A stretch of 64,000 bases of DNA, from contig OV121085.1 in assembly GCA_921293015.1 (NCBI GenBank), positions 12,239,731-12,303,730 of the forward strand, given 5' to 3'. Numbering within the stretch: the first letter of the stretch is position 1; every line of letters begins with the position of its first letter. The stretch is from Phorcus lineatus. Its lineage: Eukaryota > Mollusca > Gastropoda > Trochida > Trochidae. The notes under the pieces are model-generated. The model saw only the letters and a list, made by a program, of their open reading frames with translations, was not told the origin of the DNA and made no database searches. Positions 1-12,464 of this stretch are shown piece by piece. Position numbers and translations under genes: made by a program.

Positions 1-790
1 TTGTGTTTATGATATATTATCTTCATAGTACCCCAAACTCTTAGAATGTACCGGTCAAGGGAGTCGTCATGTGTTATTTTTTAGTAATATATAATGTACT
101 CAAGAATGATCAATCTAATATGTTTCATTTATGAAAACGAATATGAGTGTAAGGATTCGAACATTCAAACTATCGATCACAGAAAGGCCTAGATAGTTCT
201 GTTGTCTTGCATGCAGCGAATGATGGCAACATTGGTGGCTTAAACTAAACGTGTAATAATGAAAGTTAATTGTCAATAACATCACAGTGCGTGAAATAAT
301 GGCAATACACGCGCATTGACAAATACATTCATGTTTTTTCTCGTGTCATTGTTTCGATGAGATAGCACCGAAAAGAAATTGCACCTTTTTTTTGTAAATG
401 TGGATAACTTATACTCAATCAAGAAGATGAATATGGTGGAGGAGAATGAAAAAGATGTCACCATCAGGTGTCTTAACCTGTATTTTTTATTTACCGTTGT
501 CCTTGGCGTAGATGCACAGTAGGTGGTTCTGGCCCCCGACCCATGCTATCTTTGTTGAAATTTACAGAATACATGTTGATCATTTATTTTGAAGTTTACA
601 TGGTAAAAAGTGTGAATACCAGTTCCTTAACCTGTAAGAAACCTGAATAAAAAACTGAAAGTTACATCTTATATCACTTTTAATTTGTCAAGTTTCAAAA
701 GCCCCACATTGATTTATAAGTCGTAGTACTGTTCTTTGGTTTTGCCGAAAATGAATGTGGTATTTTATGTAAACTTAATGATCGCTTCAG
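1..790. other. no recognisable gene
   Basis: AT-rich sequence with only short spurious reading frames. The last 100 bases or so resemble the intron just upstream of the FN3 exon at 41794, sharing a stretch around tttcaaaagcccc, so this flank was duplicated together with the exon at 791. Confidence 0.5.
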
Positions 791-1067
791 AACCAGCTTT
801 CACTGTCGGTGTCGCACCTGCTACTTCCCTAATAGAACCAACAGCACAGATATACTTCTACAAGGCTGAGGGAAGGTCTGACTCCTACACTGTCACTTTA
901 ACTAGAGATGGTTACCACGTCCAAAAAAGCTTCTGGTCCTGAGGATGTATTATCTGTTAGTTTCTCTGGTGTATCAGCTGGATTGTACTACAATCTTACC
1001 ATCATCACCAACAGTTTTGGTGTGTCCAGTGATCCATTCTCAAAGATGATACGAGTCAGAGCTGAAG
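791..1067 (+). pseudogene. orphan FN3 exon with a frameshift
   Basis: This is an FN3-type exon bounded by an AG acceptor and a GT donor. It is a clear sister of exon 12 of the main gene (41794-42072), with roughly 80-85% identity by eye and similarity continuing into the upstream intron. Both start E-P-A-x-T-x-G-V-A-P-A-T-S-L and contain the AQIYFY and DSYTVTLT segments. Exon 12 is 279 nt; this copy is 277 nt because it lacks one codon and has one extra A in a homopolymer near 923-929, which brings a TGA into frame. It lies about 8.5 kb before the signal-peptide exon of the main gene, so it probably belongs to a second gene copy upstream or is a stranded duplicate. A sequencing error in the A run is possible. 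Confidence 0.8.
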
Positions 1068-1116
1068 GTTAGTTGAATTTTTTAAAATCTTATTCTTTTT
1101 CACAGGACAAAAAGTA

Positions 1117-1420
1117 GTGGAATCCATTTACTGGATTCCTTCCGGATACCCACGGATCCCTGCTAATTTGGTATACTGGGATCCGGTGACGGATATCTCA
1201 ACGGATCCCAGATCCGGCCGGATTCCAGATCCGGCCGGATTCCAGATCCGGCCGGATTCCAACGGATACCTTAACGGATCCCTGCAAATTTGGTATACTG
1301 GGATCCGGTGACGGATACCTTAACGGATCCCAGATCCGGCCGGATTCCAACGGATACCTTAACGGATACCAAGTAGTTGAGTTTACAGGAATCCGGTGAC
1401 GGATACTCGCCGGATCTCTT
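1117..1420. repeat. GGATCC/GGATAC-rich minisatellite
   Basis: A compound tandem repeat. A unit of about 122 bp beginning cggatccctg starts at 1153 and again at 1275. Inside it an 18-bp agatccggccggattcc-type unit is repeated about three times. It is much more GC-rich than its surroundings. Open frames on both strands here follow from the repeat and are not genes. Confidence 0.8.
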
Positions 1421-1430
1421 CCTCTTGCTA

Positions 1431-4400
1431 AAATATACAAAAACTGAACTATGAAAGCTTTACAACTATAATTCAATTTATTTTTCATATAAATACTGGC
1501 ATTCCCTTTATTGATTACAATTGATGATTGATTGAGTACCCTTACCTGATGAGATATTTGTTTGCAAAATTGTTAGATAATATTTGATAATTACTTATGT
1601 TAGGGTAAATAAAGAATTACCTACTCAATTATCTTAATAGGTTTTAGAAGGAAAAGTTACTTACTTATTAATTTTACTTACAGTATCTGCCACTGTGTTA
1701 TGTGAATTATGATATACACATCACGGTTTAAAATATCATCTAGTGTCAAATAACATGGACTTATTTTCTGCACTTAGTCACACAGCTCTGTTTGAAATTC
1801 AAGACAAACTTTGCTAAATCTTTTTAAGAAATGACACATTTTATTTTTATCTATTTTTTTTGGTGAGTCAAAAGTAGACTTGAAGTTGGTGACTTGTGAC
1901 TTCTGTGCTTTTCCAGATTTGTTTTATCCACTGTACACATACACATACATGTCCAGTTATGTTCCATTTCTTGTCAGTTCTATACAATTGATAGAAACTG
2001 CAATGATTATTAAGACAAGACCATATTCTTTTTCTGTCTCTGCTTTATAGTCACCTAGCTGCTTACTAGGAGTCTGAAACAGTAAAAGATATTTGGTAAT
2101 CTTATAATAAAAGATTTGATGAATTCTCATTTAACCAAAAGGTAATTGGTGATTGATTGGCTGGGCCAATATGATTGTAGACAATGAGTAAATATGAAAT
2201 TAAAACTTATTTCCAATACTAATGACGAATAATTCTGTCTTTTTTTTCAACAAATGCTTGAGGCAACAACATACTGGTATGTTTTATAAGTCCAACTATA
2301 TTTATCACATGAATTCTTAATTTTGAGCATTTGCATTCATGTGCTTTTCTAATATGTCTCCAGTATAATTAAGTCATCCTGGTTTGTGTTAGGCCTACCT
2401 AGCTAATTAATTCATTTAATCTTTTTATCAAAACTATTTCAAAACCAACAACAAACTTGCTCAACTGAATACTTTATCACTAATCATCTAAAGAGTAGCA
2501 TAGAAGATTGAAACTGTAGTACTGGTATGTCACCAAAGATAGTCAATTAAAATCACAAATATGTCAACAATATGATTCAACACACATTCATGATGAAACA
2601 TACGTGTGTGCCTGAACAAGGGATGAATGACTTTCAGGCGTTGAAAACGGATTAAATTTTTAAAAGCAACGTTCAAGACATTTTTCTCATTTAGTCTTAA
2701 AATTACCTATTCTCAGTTTCACAAACAGTGTTTTCCTTACTTCAGAAAATTTCTAAGGGTGGCAACTCTGCGCTCCTTACCTTACCTTAATTGCGTACCG
2801 CTAATAGATTATTCATCACAAAATTTATCGAACGAGGTCTTAAATATCATGCATGTGTATCTGTTTCTTATATGTTTGGTGAAGGTAAGAACGACATCTT
2901 TAAATCAAGGCAATATTGAATTGTATACGTTAGCTTTAAAACCGTTGTCGTCACACTTAAATGAACTCACTTAAGCACACGTACGCCACCTGCATGTCGG
3001 TTAATTCATAAGTCACTTTGACAATTAAACAGGTGGGATGTGTTTGTGTCCGTTAAGTAAGTAAGTTCGTTCGGCTTTTGTATGAGGTCGCGTCTTATTT
3101 GATGTATGTTAATATCAATTTGAAAAGATGCTCCTTTTCATGAAATATTTTGGGGCTCGGATACGATCTTAATACCATGTAACTTGATATCATAATCTGA
3201 GATGCCTAGCGGTTAGAACAATCGAAAAAACAATACTTTATCAAACAATATCTTGATATCATATTAAAATTCATATACTCAACCCCGAGTTCTTACTAGG
3301 GATAAATTTATAAAGATAACTAGTATTCACACTTTATGCGCTCTATTCATAGAAGACAAAATAATGTTAATAAGTTTTCAAGAATACTAAAATATGATCT
3401 ATCAAACACTCTCAACTACTCGTTTGCCTTCTGTGCGTTAATGACTTTCCCCTATTTACTGTACGATTTGGCGTTCGTTTGTTCTTATTCCATAATTCTT
3501 CTCTCTGACAATACGATTCTCTATCAGTTCACTTTTAGGAACCCTTCCATTTAAACTAGATCAAAAGATAGGACAAAATCCATTTTACAGGCGATCTTTT
3601 TTTAATTTCAATACTAAAATTAACTCGAAACCTCTAGCAGTATACATTATATATAAAATGTTGATCTTACTCTTAGTTTCTGCAGCTAACATGTAAAACG
3701 ATTTCATTTGTTCTGAAATGTGAAAAATAAATCTGAATACTTGATTAAACTATTTTATTTTTGTTGTGTTACTATGTTCGGACTAAACCAACGATATTTT
3801 GATGAATCCATCAAATAGTTCATTCAAAGCGCCATGTATATAAGAAATATTATAGTAGGTCTAATAAACTCTGATGACATCCATCAGGCTCATGTAATTA
3901 TACAACTTTGTTTGTTGCCGCATTCAAATCAGCAACAGGGGGGCCATAATTACTCCTGTGTATTGACAAGCAATTAGGTCGGAGAAAAGGCTCTCTCTCC
4001 TGTACTAGCCCGATGCTCAGCCAACCGTTACATGTAATGTTATTTAGGAGAGGAAGAGGGTTTATTTATTTGAAATCGTTTTAATTATTTTGTCTCTTGA
4101 GAAACTATTTCTTCTGTTCATAAATATCATTAACCATAAACATATTCTTGATATTGTAACATTTTTTTATGAGGAACTGAACCACTCTAATTAATTATTA
4201 AGTATAATTGAATATTGCATATAGATATATATCATATATCGTCGGAGGTTTTTTTTAGTAATTATGTAAAATTTATGTTCTATATTTTTGTCGTATTCTT
4301 ATTAGTCATAAAACTGGAAGATAATTCGTCTTCCATATGACATATTCACTATATGCACATTCTTCAACTAAATTTAAGTTTCTTTATTGGTCACAGTATA

Positions 4401-6060
4401 CATATGCATTCTATGAATATGATAGAAAAATGAGCGTAAGTCTATATAACGATCAGTGGGTTAACTCGTGAAAGTTCGGTTTATAACAATCCGAAATACT
4501 TCGTGATCTTGAAACACCCGAGTGATTCCGATTGCAAGGCAAGCTCCTCGCACGTTTTGTTGCTAGCGCTGACACGGAGCTTGTACAACGGAAGTCGGGA
4601 CTTGTCAACATGACCCCAAAGTTTTCTCGCAGAAGAAATCGTGAGTTGATGTCATCGATGTTTTAATCGTTCTCCACATACCCGATGATATCAAACTTAT
4701 AGTGTGACAGAAGACTGACGTAACGGAAATTTACCAGGTTAGTATTTTTTATTCATATCGGCACTGTTTATAAGGCCATGACAGATTGTTGATTGTCATG
4801 AATCGCGACGATGTCATAAAGTGTATGAACGTCGATACTGAGTTTATTACTCTAATTAGCAACGCCAGAACGTCAATACACATGATAGTAGATATTCCGA
4901 TTCTGAAATTAAACTTTTGATTCTTGTCACTTTGAGATTTGTATCAATATCTCCGGCTCGAGTAACCTGCTTCTTTAACGAAAATAAATAGCTGTTTTCA
5001 ACTTTTAATGAATTTGGTTGCATTTTAAAAGTAGTCGAAGATTTTTGCATATTTCTTTGATGTCACCTGTTTTCATGTTAGTTGTTATAATCATGATGGT
5101 ACATGCCACAACGTCCAGTTTTACTATTTACAGATAAATTAAACTTCAGTTCATGTGCGATGAATGCGAACCCAAAGTTTAGATCTTAAACCTATCTGTT
5201 GCAGCTTAATTGCCGATCAATAAAAACAAAACATCTTAGTCAATAAAAAAATTAATTAAACATCCCACTTCAATCGACACATGGCTGGAAAGATAAAACA
5301 TTTGGCTAATATATCCAACCAGTTTTTTGTTTAGAAAGTTATACCAATATAGCTAGGTTATATTTCATAAAATTTTAGAGAAAAAATATCAACTTCATAT
5401 CCCTCCAAGTCATTAAGTAGTCAAGTTCAAACACCATCAGTGGTTGGCCCTCCTGTGAAGATCACGTAATCTAAGCCTATCATAATGCTTGATACAAACA
5501 TCTACCAAATTGCTGTACTTTTTATTTCTCCTGTTTTGATCTTAGCTTTCAAAGTTTAATTCTTTACAAATGAATGTAAGACCGTAGGTTTCATTTGAAA
5601 ATATGTTATAATAATTGTTCTCATCAATGCTATCGTCAGTGATATTTTGTTTTGGTTCTTATTTTGTTGATCATATTTACGGGACCGAATTGAGTATTGA
5701 AGAATTCATATTAAGACTCTGAGAAGCGTGATATCTTTTAACAAAATATTTTCTGTGATTTCCGATAAATATTTGCATGAATGTACTGTTTTCAACCTCG
5801 CCAACATGTAATTATTTGTGTAGGTGAAGCGCCGACATGAATCAATTAACGGTTATTCACTTGTTACAAACCAATACCGTGTAAAACTCGTAAAAATCTG
5901 ATGAAGTTACAGAAACTGAATATTTCCAGTTTTCAAAAGCAACCAATTAACTACCCCCTCCCCCATACTTTTTGAAAATCCCCCCCTCTTTTTTTCACCA
6001 GGGGGCAACTAATCCCCCCTTGTTTTCCAGTCCTGGAATGGACACTGCTTAACTATACAT
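1431..6060. other. intergenic, no supported gene
   Basis: AT-rich sequence with scattered short frames and no domain-like translation. The stretch 4490-4745 is locally richer in GC/CpG and contains potential splice donors (gtgagt near 4650, gttagt near 4740). It could be an untranslated first exon or promoter of the gene downstream, but nothing confirms this. A C-rich run lies near 5955-6020. Confidence 0.4.
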
Positions 6061-6064
6061 GCTA

Positions 6065-6290
6065 CCTTCACCAAACTTCATACACTTATCAACCATGATC
6101 CCTAGATGTGCCTTTTGAGGATTAGACCATTAAATGTTTTGTATTTTTTGCGGTTTCCATCTAAACATGACTAAAACAGTGACAAAGTTCTTTTTCCAGA
6201 GTATATCTTCTAAACTTAACATTTTATCTTCACCAAACTTCATACACTTATCAACCTTGATCCATAGGTGTGCCTTCTGGAAAAAGAAAG
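6065..6290. repeat. 162-bp direct repeat, two degenerate copies
   Basis: The sequence around caccaaacttcatacactta occurs at 6069 and again at 6231, followed both times by a variant of tcaacc-tgatcc-tag-tgtgcctt. This looks like a diverged dispersed or tandem repeat. No coding function is apparent. Confidence 0.7.
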
Positions 6291-6299
6291 CCAGACTGT

Positions 6300-7620
6300 A
6301 TTTTGAAGCGGGGGTATGCGAGCTGTGCTCATTTCTTTACTTATTTTAAAAGCTGACAACATTTCAAAACGCCTCTTTAACAGTCTGATTAAGGGTTCAA
6401 CTTTATAACTACAAAATTCTTCCGTGGTGACTTATTCCATGTTATGAAGACTGTTTCTCGCTCTTCTTAGTCAACTCCTGTCTTGTACCATTTATTTTCC
6501 TGTTTTCGAATTCTCTGGGAAGCGGGGATACGAGAGCTCTGCTTTCTTTTACACATGTCTCGTCTATCATATTATACTAGATTTACCTTATTGGATTTTC
6601 AATGGGGAAAGTGGCAAATATAGATAACATTGTTGATGGATTAAGGGTTTGGGTAGGGGGCCTCACATGCAGCCAGGATGCACATATTTTTATCTATATC
6701 GGGTTTCATCAGTTTGACTTGACTACAGATTTAGTTGTGGTGGTCTGAATTACCTCTCTCCATTTCAGTAGGACATGGTAAATAAGTCTTAAGAAAATCA
6801 CAGATTTTGGGGTTTGGACAGATGGATAGTCTGCATTGTTGTCCTAGAGGCCTTTGCAATGCTGCATTGTTCTGTAAAGAAGACTACAAGTGCAAAGTGC
6901 ACATTGGAACAAAGTTTAGCTTTCCCAAAATAACATGCCTTTTTGAATGATAACAATTAAAAGAGCATCTTTGATTGCAGCCATTCAGGTTTTTTACATT
7001 TCTAGGACAATAAAAATTGTTTTTATTAGAACAGGTATGATGGAGCTGCCTCTGTGGAGAGAGAATAGGGGAGGATGTTCTCTTTTGTATAATAAATTTG
7101 TGTCTACACCTTTTAAATAGTTCAATCACCGGGATGGATACCGGGATATTGAAGGAGCTCTGTAGATTCAAATACACTGATGTAGCAGGGTGCCTTGAAA
7201 GTAAGCACTAATAAACAAACAATCATTCTTCTTTTTTTGTTTCAGGTATGGAAATGAAATTGCCAATCAAGTCAGCAAATCAAGCTTCAGAAAGGAAATA
7301 ATTATGCAGTTTGTAGATACTCTGTACTATGGAATAAAACAATTGTACATGTTATCATATTCCAATTTTTTTCTCCGAGTTAGTCTTATTGTCCTCTCCG
7401 GTATTTCTCTTTTTTGCATGTGTTGAAGTTGAATCTCACAAGTGCTCCTGATCTTGTTTAAGTTAACACTTTTCTATTGCATTCCCCCCAATATTTAACT
7501 TAAATTGATTCTTCCCATAAAGAGGACTTTCGATGTCATGAACCAAATTTGTTTTTCACCAGAGGCAACTTCAAATATGTAGAAGAGAGGAATTGTATGG
7601 ATGTTGATCAACATTGTCAA
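6300..7620. other. intergenic, no supported gene
   Basis: No translation with recognisable domains on either strand. A minus-strand open frame at 6884-7177 has no recognisable motif and looks like chance. Confidence 0.4.
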
Positions 7621-7629
7621 GCAGACATT

Positions 7630-8390
7630 GCTTTGCAACATTCAGGTGACGTTCCTATTTTACATCCAGGGGACATTTGGTTACAATGTCCATTAGACGT
7701 TTGTTTATAACATTTAGTAACATTGTTATATTACATTCAGGTAACTTTGATTTTCAATGTTCAGCAGACGTTGGTTTACAACTTTCAGCTGACGTTGGTT
7801 TACAACTTTCAGCTGACGTTTGTTTTCAACTTTTAGCTGACGTTTCTATGCTACATTCAGCTGATGTTACTATACTACATTCAGGGGACATTGGTTTAGA
7901 ACATTCAACGGACGTTGCTTTACTACATTCAGGGAACGTTGCCTTTCAACATTCAGGGGATGTTGCTATAGTACAATCAGGGGACATACATTTGCAACAT
8001 TTAGGGGACGTTGCTATACATCATTCAGGGGACGTTTCTATACATCATTCAGGGGCCGTTTCTATACATCATTCAGGGGCCGTTGCCTTTCAACATTCAG
8101 GGACAGTTGCCTTTTAACATTCAGGGGACGTCAGTTTACAATATTCCGAGGATGTTGCCTCACAACATTCAGAGAAAATTGGATAACAACGTTGAGGGTA
8201 CGTCGGTTCAAAATGTCCAGGGGGCGTTGCCTTTCAACATTCAGGGGACATCAGTTTACAATATTACGAGGATGTTGCCTCACAACATTCAGAGGAAATT
8301 GGATAACAACGTCGAGGGTACGTAGGTTCAAAATGTCCAGGGGACGTTGCCTTCCAACATTCAGGGGACGTGGATTAATAATGTTTTACA
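7630..8390. repeat. 30-bp minisatellite array
   Basis: About 25 units of roughly 30 bp built on a ttcaggggacgttgctttacaaca theme. Because the unit is a multiple of three it leaves a long frame open (7677-8117) that translates as a 10-residue repeat resembling HSGDVAxQ. From about 8110 the array takes on a 120-bp higher-order period (cagtttacaatatt at 8131 and 8251). Adjacent frames are open too, which is what a repeat produces, so I do not call a protein gene. Confidence 0.85.
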
Positions 8391-8399
8391 ACGTTGCTC

Positions 8400-8890
8400 A
8401 AAACGAAAAGGTTTAAATAACAAAAAAAGGAATCTATAAACGATGTACATCTGATGTTGCCTGAACGTTGGTATTGTAACATTAGAAAACAAGGTTTGAA
8501 TAACCTTTAAAAGAAGCTACTAATAACGTCAATAAAAGTTTCAACAAAATCGTTGTCAGAATATTTGGTTAACAACATTACAAAATAACGTAAAAATTAC
8601 GTAAAAAGGAATCTACAAATTACGTGAAATAACATTACAAAATAACGTTGTAAGAAAGTTGGATGTGTTGCGTTACAAAATCACGTAAAAGTCACGTAAA
8701 AAGGAATCTACAAATAACGTCAATTAACGTTACTAAATAATGTTACCTGACAGTTGGTTTTGTAACGTCACAAAAATACGTAAAAATTACGTAAAAAGGA
8801 ATCTACAAATTACGTAAAATAACGTAGTGAAATAACGTCACTGACACCCTTTCACAACGTTGTGTCAACGTTGTGACAACGTAAAATTGT
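8400..8890. repeat. ACGT-rich degenerate repeat block
   Basis: Continues from the 30-bp array. Units of about 90-100 bp carry an aaaaggaatctacaaat core (near 8425, 8608, 8698 and 8795) separated by many acgtaa/ttacgt palindromic words. It ends at 8855-8885 with a self-complementary block built on acaacgttgt, then ttgctgggtag. It may be the terminus of a non-autonomous transposon that spawned the satellite; no transposase is visible. Confidence 0.7.
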
Positions 8891-9562
8891 TTGCTGGGTA
8901 GTTGCTGATGATAATGTGTATACACAAAGTCGGTTACCCCTCCTGAATATAACCATGTCGGTGACTATATATCTTTATTGATTGTTGAGTTCTATTTATT
9001 TAGTCTCCAAATTTTTCTTTGTGTATTTATATTTTGTAACCTTTTGAGTTTAGCTTTTATGTAATAAGCTCATCCTAGATTTTTTCAAATTCATTTTAGT
9101 ACTTAAAATTGCTGTGATGTCTTTTAAATATTTGTTATGTGGTAGATTGTGTTGAACGTAGCACACAACCTTGCATAACTCGTCAGGTCTGTATTTTGAT
9201 ACAGTAACGTAAACAGATAGGTATTCACAGGAGCATACAGCATTGCGACACCCAGCAGGGGTACATGGATCTTTTGTCAGGGTTCAAAGGTTATTTAGGA
9301 ACGTCACGTGGTCTGACTTTGAGAATGAGGAATTGAATTACCAGTATTTAGGCCGGGTGGTGAAAGCTCAATCTTTCTGTTCTCTAAAGGACGCTTACAT
9401 TGAGCGTTATCTTCACCAGTGTGCGATGAACAGTGATCAGAGATACCTTATTCAAAACCTGCGTATGAGGTACTAGGGAAAACACTCAGGTAAATTACTG
9501 GACTTGAGTCTTTCTCAAAGAATATTGGATTAAACACGGGAGATGTGATACACATAACAAGG
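8891..9562 (+). other. putative 5' region of the receptor gene
   Basis: Lies directly upstream of the signal-peptide exon and presumably includes the 5' untranslated region. No clear TATA box or promoter motif could be assigned. An open frame at 9243-9476 (77 codons) has no recognised motif and is not called. Confidence 0.35.
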
Positions 9563-9622
9563 ATGCATACCTTCAAACTCTACGTGTTTTCGTTGACATG
9601 TATTACCTTGATTTTCCTGCAG
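9563..9622 (+). CDS. exon 1: signal peptide
   Basis: Sixty bases from an ATG to a CAG|gtgagt consensus donor encode 20 residues: a short start (MHTFK) followed by a hydrophobic core (LYVFSLTCITLIFLQ). The exon ends in phase 0, which is exactly the phase needed by the acceptor at 22027; the joined sequence continues TKVDA, a plausible signal-peptidase site. This is the only phase-0 signal-peptide-like start I found upstream of the first cysteine module. The assignment depends on a 12.4-kb intron and would need transcript support. Confidence 0.65.
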
Positions 9623-10310
9623 GTGAGTTTTTCAGGTGTTAAGAAATAACTGTCCATCTAAAGGGGTTACCATCTGTCATAGAATGTGAATCTTTTAATC
9701 TTATCATGTCAGGGATGAAATATAACAAACGCAAACGTGGCTTTTTCTTCAAACTTGATCCTTTAATCCAAAACTGTTTCTATACTAGCAAAGAAGATGT
9801 AATAACCCTATTTTGTTTTAATGATGTATGTTAGTCTGTCGTGTGAACTCTTCATTACTAAACTCTACAGCAATAGAAGACAGAAGTCGTTGTCTATATT
9901 TTAATGTTCACTGCGGAAATTCTTTGTCTGTTGTATTGATAATTTTGAAATACCAATGGGATATGAGGGTAATTTTCCTATTTTTTCTTAACTTGACATA
10001 ATCTGATAAATAGATATATATCAAACAAATATCAAACACACATGACAAAATGGTGCCATTCCATTTATTCAAAATAAGTGCACTGTAGTTAAGCCATGAG
10101 GCTGTTCATTATTACCATTATGTAAGGGTGTTATATAATTTTAAGGGGGTTATTTTCTCAAATAATATTACATTTTTCAGTTGCCAATTTTATGTTTCAA
10201 AAGCACTTAATCTGCATTGTAAGCTTAATGTTTGAATGGCAACTGTTAGTTTGAAACACTCAATAAAAAACTAAAGACTATGACCAGGAACTAAACGTGA
10301 TTCTCTTTTT
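9623..10310. other. start of intron 1, nothing recognised
   Basis: AT-rich intron sequence without domains or clear repeats. Confidence 0.4.
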
Positions 10311-10560
10311 ATGTGGAAGAACCAGGAACTAAATGTGAATCCCTTGTATGCGTGTGTCAATGAACTTAATGTGAATCTCTTATATGTGTTTGACAATGAA
10401 CATAATGTGAATCTCTTGTATGCGTATGCCAATGAACTTAATGTGAATCTATTGTATGCGTATGCCAATGAACTTAATGTGAATCTCTTGTATGCGTATG
10501 CCAATGAACTTAATGTGACTCTCTTGTATGTGTATGCCAATGAACTAAATGACCTAAGTG
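10311..10560. repeat. 36-bp minisatellite, open on both strands
   Basis: About six and a half units of 36 bp (aatgaacttaatgtgaatctc then ttgtatgcgtatgcc). The unit is divisible by three and free of stops on both strands, giving a 12-residue repeat on + (NELNVNLLYAYA) and another on - (YKRFTLSSLAYA). It sits inside intron 1 with no splice context, so I treat it as a satellite and not as a gene. Confidence 0.85.
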
Positions 10561-11153
10561 TGATTTAAAATGTATCTTCTGTGGAGATAACTAGTATGAG
10601 CTAATGATTATTTGTACTCTTCTATAAGATTGCAAAGTCTATTTGATTTCTATAAAATAACTATTAACAGTTGATTAGCTCAGCACAGAGACCAGAGAAA
10701 ATCCCGTGCATTTGACGCACGTACGTGAAATGAATAAATTGTGATATATGATATGTCTTCAAAACAGCACTTATAAATCAATATGTTTGAAATCAATAAT
10801 CTACTACTGCTAACAAAACAATAACTTTTTAAAATGATAATAATTAATTTAGTCCTGACACTGATATCGATACCTCTGCTGATCTTAATAATACTTATTC
10901 TGTACCATTCTGTATATTCATAAAAGCAAGACTTTAAGTGTGATAATGTATCGTTTCAATAATTTATTGAGTACATGCTTTGAAAGTCTTTGTGATTACC
11001 CATTCGCAGGAAGATTAATCAATAACATGTATCATACAGTACCAACCGAAAGAAACACTTGGTTTTACATTAATCGAGTAATCACAATGGAAATTGAAAG
11101 AAACTCATAAATGCCATCTGATTATGCACACGCTTCAAAATAAGAATTGACGA

Positions 11154-11490
11154 GTAAGCAAATAAAATTGTGATCAACATATGGTCGTGTTAAATATACT
11201 TGTGTTTAGAACATCAGTGATGAAATGTCGATAATGTATAAACGTCTCGGTCCTGTATATAAAAGTGCTTAGAATTTTGTTAATGCAGTATGTATATGAA
11301 TTCCAAGAAATGTTAGTCAAACTAAGCAAATAAAATTGTGATCAACATATGGTCGTGTTAAATATACTTGTGTTTAGAACATCAGTGATGAAATGTCGAT
11401 AATGTATAAACGTCTCAGTCCTGTATATAAAAGTGCTTAGAATTTTGTTAATGCAGTATGTATATGAATTCCAAGAAATGTTAGTCAAAC
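11154..11490. repeat. 169-bp tandem duplication
   Basis: Two head-to-tail copies, 11154-11322 and 11323-about 11490, starting taagcaaataaaattgtg. I see only one difference (cgtctcggtcc against cgtctcagtcc), so the duplication is recent. No coding content. Confidence 0.9.
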
Positions 11491-11499
11491 TAATTGATA

Positions 11500-12464
11500 T
11501 GCTTTTGGTATGTTATACATAGTGAAAATCTGGATACGATACAGGAAATGAAGCAGGTGTTCAAGTTTGAGACGATCAAATAATTATACACACTCAAACA
11601 ATAATGTTATTAAATTAGTGAATAGACAAAACCTGTAAGTAACTTAAAGTTTACATAACCACAAACATATTTCACTATTTTCTATGGAATATATGAATGT
11701 CTGATTATGATATTTTGGTAATATATCTGTTTGGTAATGAAAGCCGTTTTTGAATGCCACTTTTGATGGGTCGCAAGATCTATCTGGCCACAAACCAGTG
11801 AATGCATGACTAGTCACACGCCCTTTTTGTGACGTAATAAACAGAATCATTGCCTCGTGATCCATCGTAACAATATCATAGAAAGAAACAAAGTCGTAAA
11901 CGATTTTCAGAGAATGTTTTCCACTCATTTAGATAAATTATTTGACGATGTAACACTATTAATCGTTTGGTGTAGAAAAAATATCCACATCAATGGTATT
12001 TAAACAAGTATTTAAGGCGGTATTTCAGTTGAAATAATGGCGCGCCACTCTGTACTGTCTGTCGATAATTACGCTGTCTTAATGAAAGGCTAATTAAAGG
12101 TGTTTATTAAAGGACAAATTAAAAAATCAAAATCAGTTCTTATTTTGTTGAGAAATCGAGAAGTGATAAAGTCGAGGTTACAGTTGTTTAACATGTAAGA
12201 CTTTGTCATAGTGCATTACAATTGAGAATCGCACCAAATGGAGAGATTTTATATTTTAATGTCAAATCATTCTTCATTAGTTTTACATCACACAAATATC
12301 ACATTGAACAGAGCACTGCTATGATGCTTGCCATGCACTGAGGCCATAGCATTATTACAGTTTGTTTATAACCCAACATTAATGTCGCGGGTTCAGGCCT
12401 CAGTCTTAGCCATTAAGACAAAATAAAGGACGGAGATCCTCGTGGTTTAACATCTCGTTTATTG
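11500..12464. other. intron 1, no supported feature
   Basis: A minus-strand frame at 11644-11928 has no recognisable domain. Nothing else stands out. Confidence 0.4.

Noticed and set aside
7677..8117. 146-codon open frame with 10-residue repeats
   Set aside because: It follows from a 30-bp minisatellite; neighbouring frames are open too and there is no splice or start context.
7630..8890. CRISPR-like array
   Set aside because: Contiguous degenerate units with no distinct spacers, in a eukaryotic genome.
9243..9476. 77-codon frame just upstream of the signal-peptide exon
   Set aside because: No motif and no splice relation to exon 1; may simply be 5' untranslated sequence.
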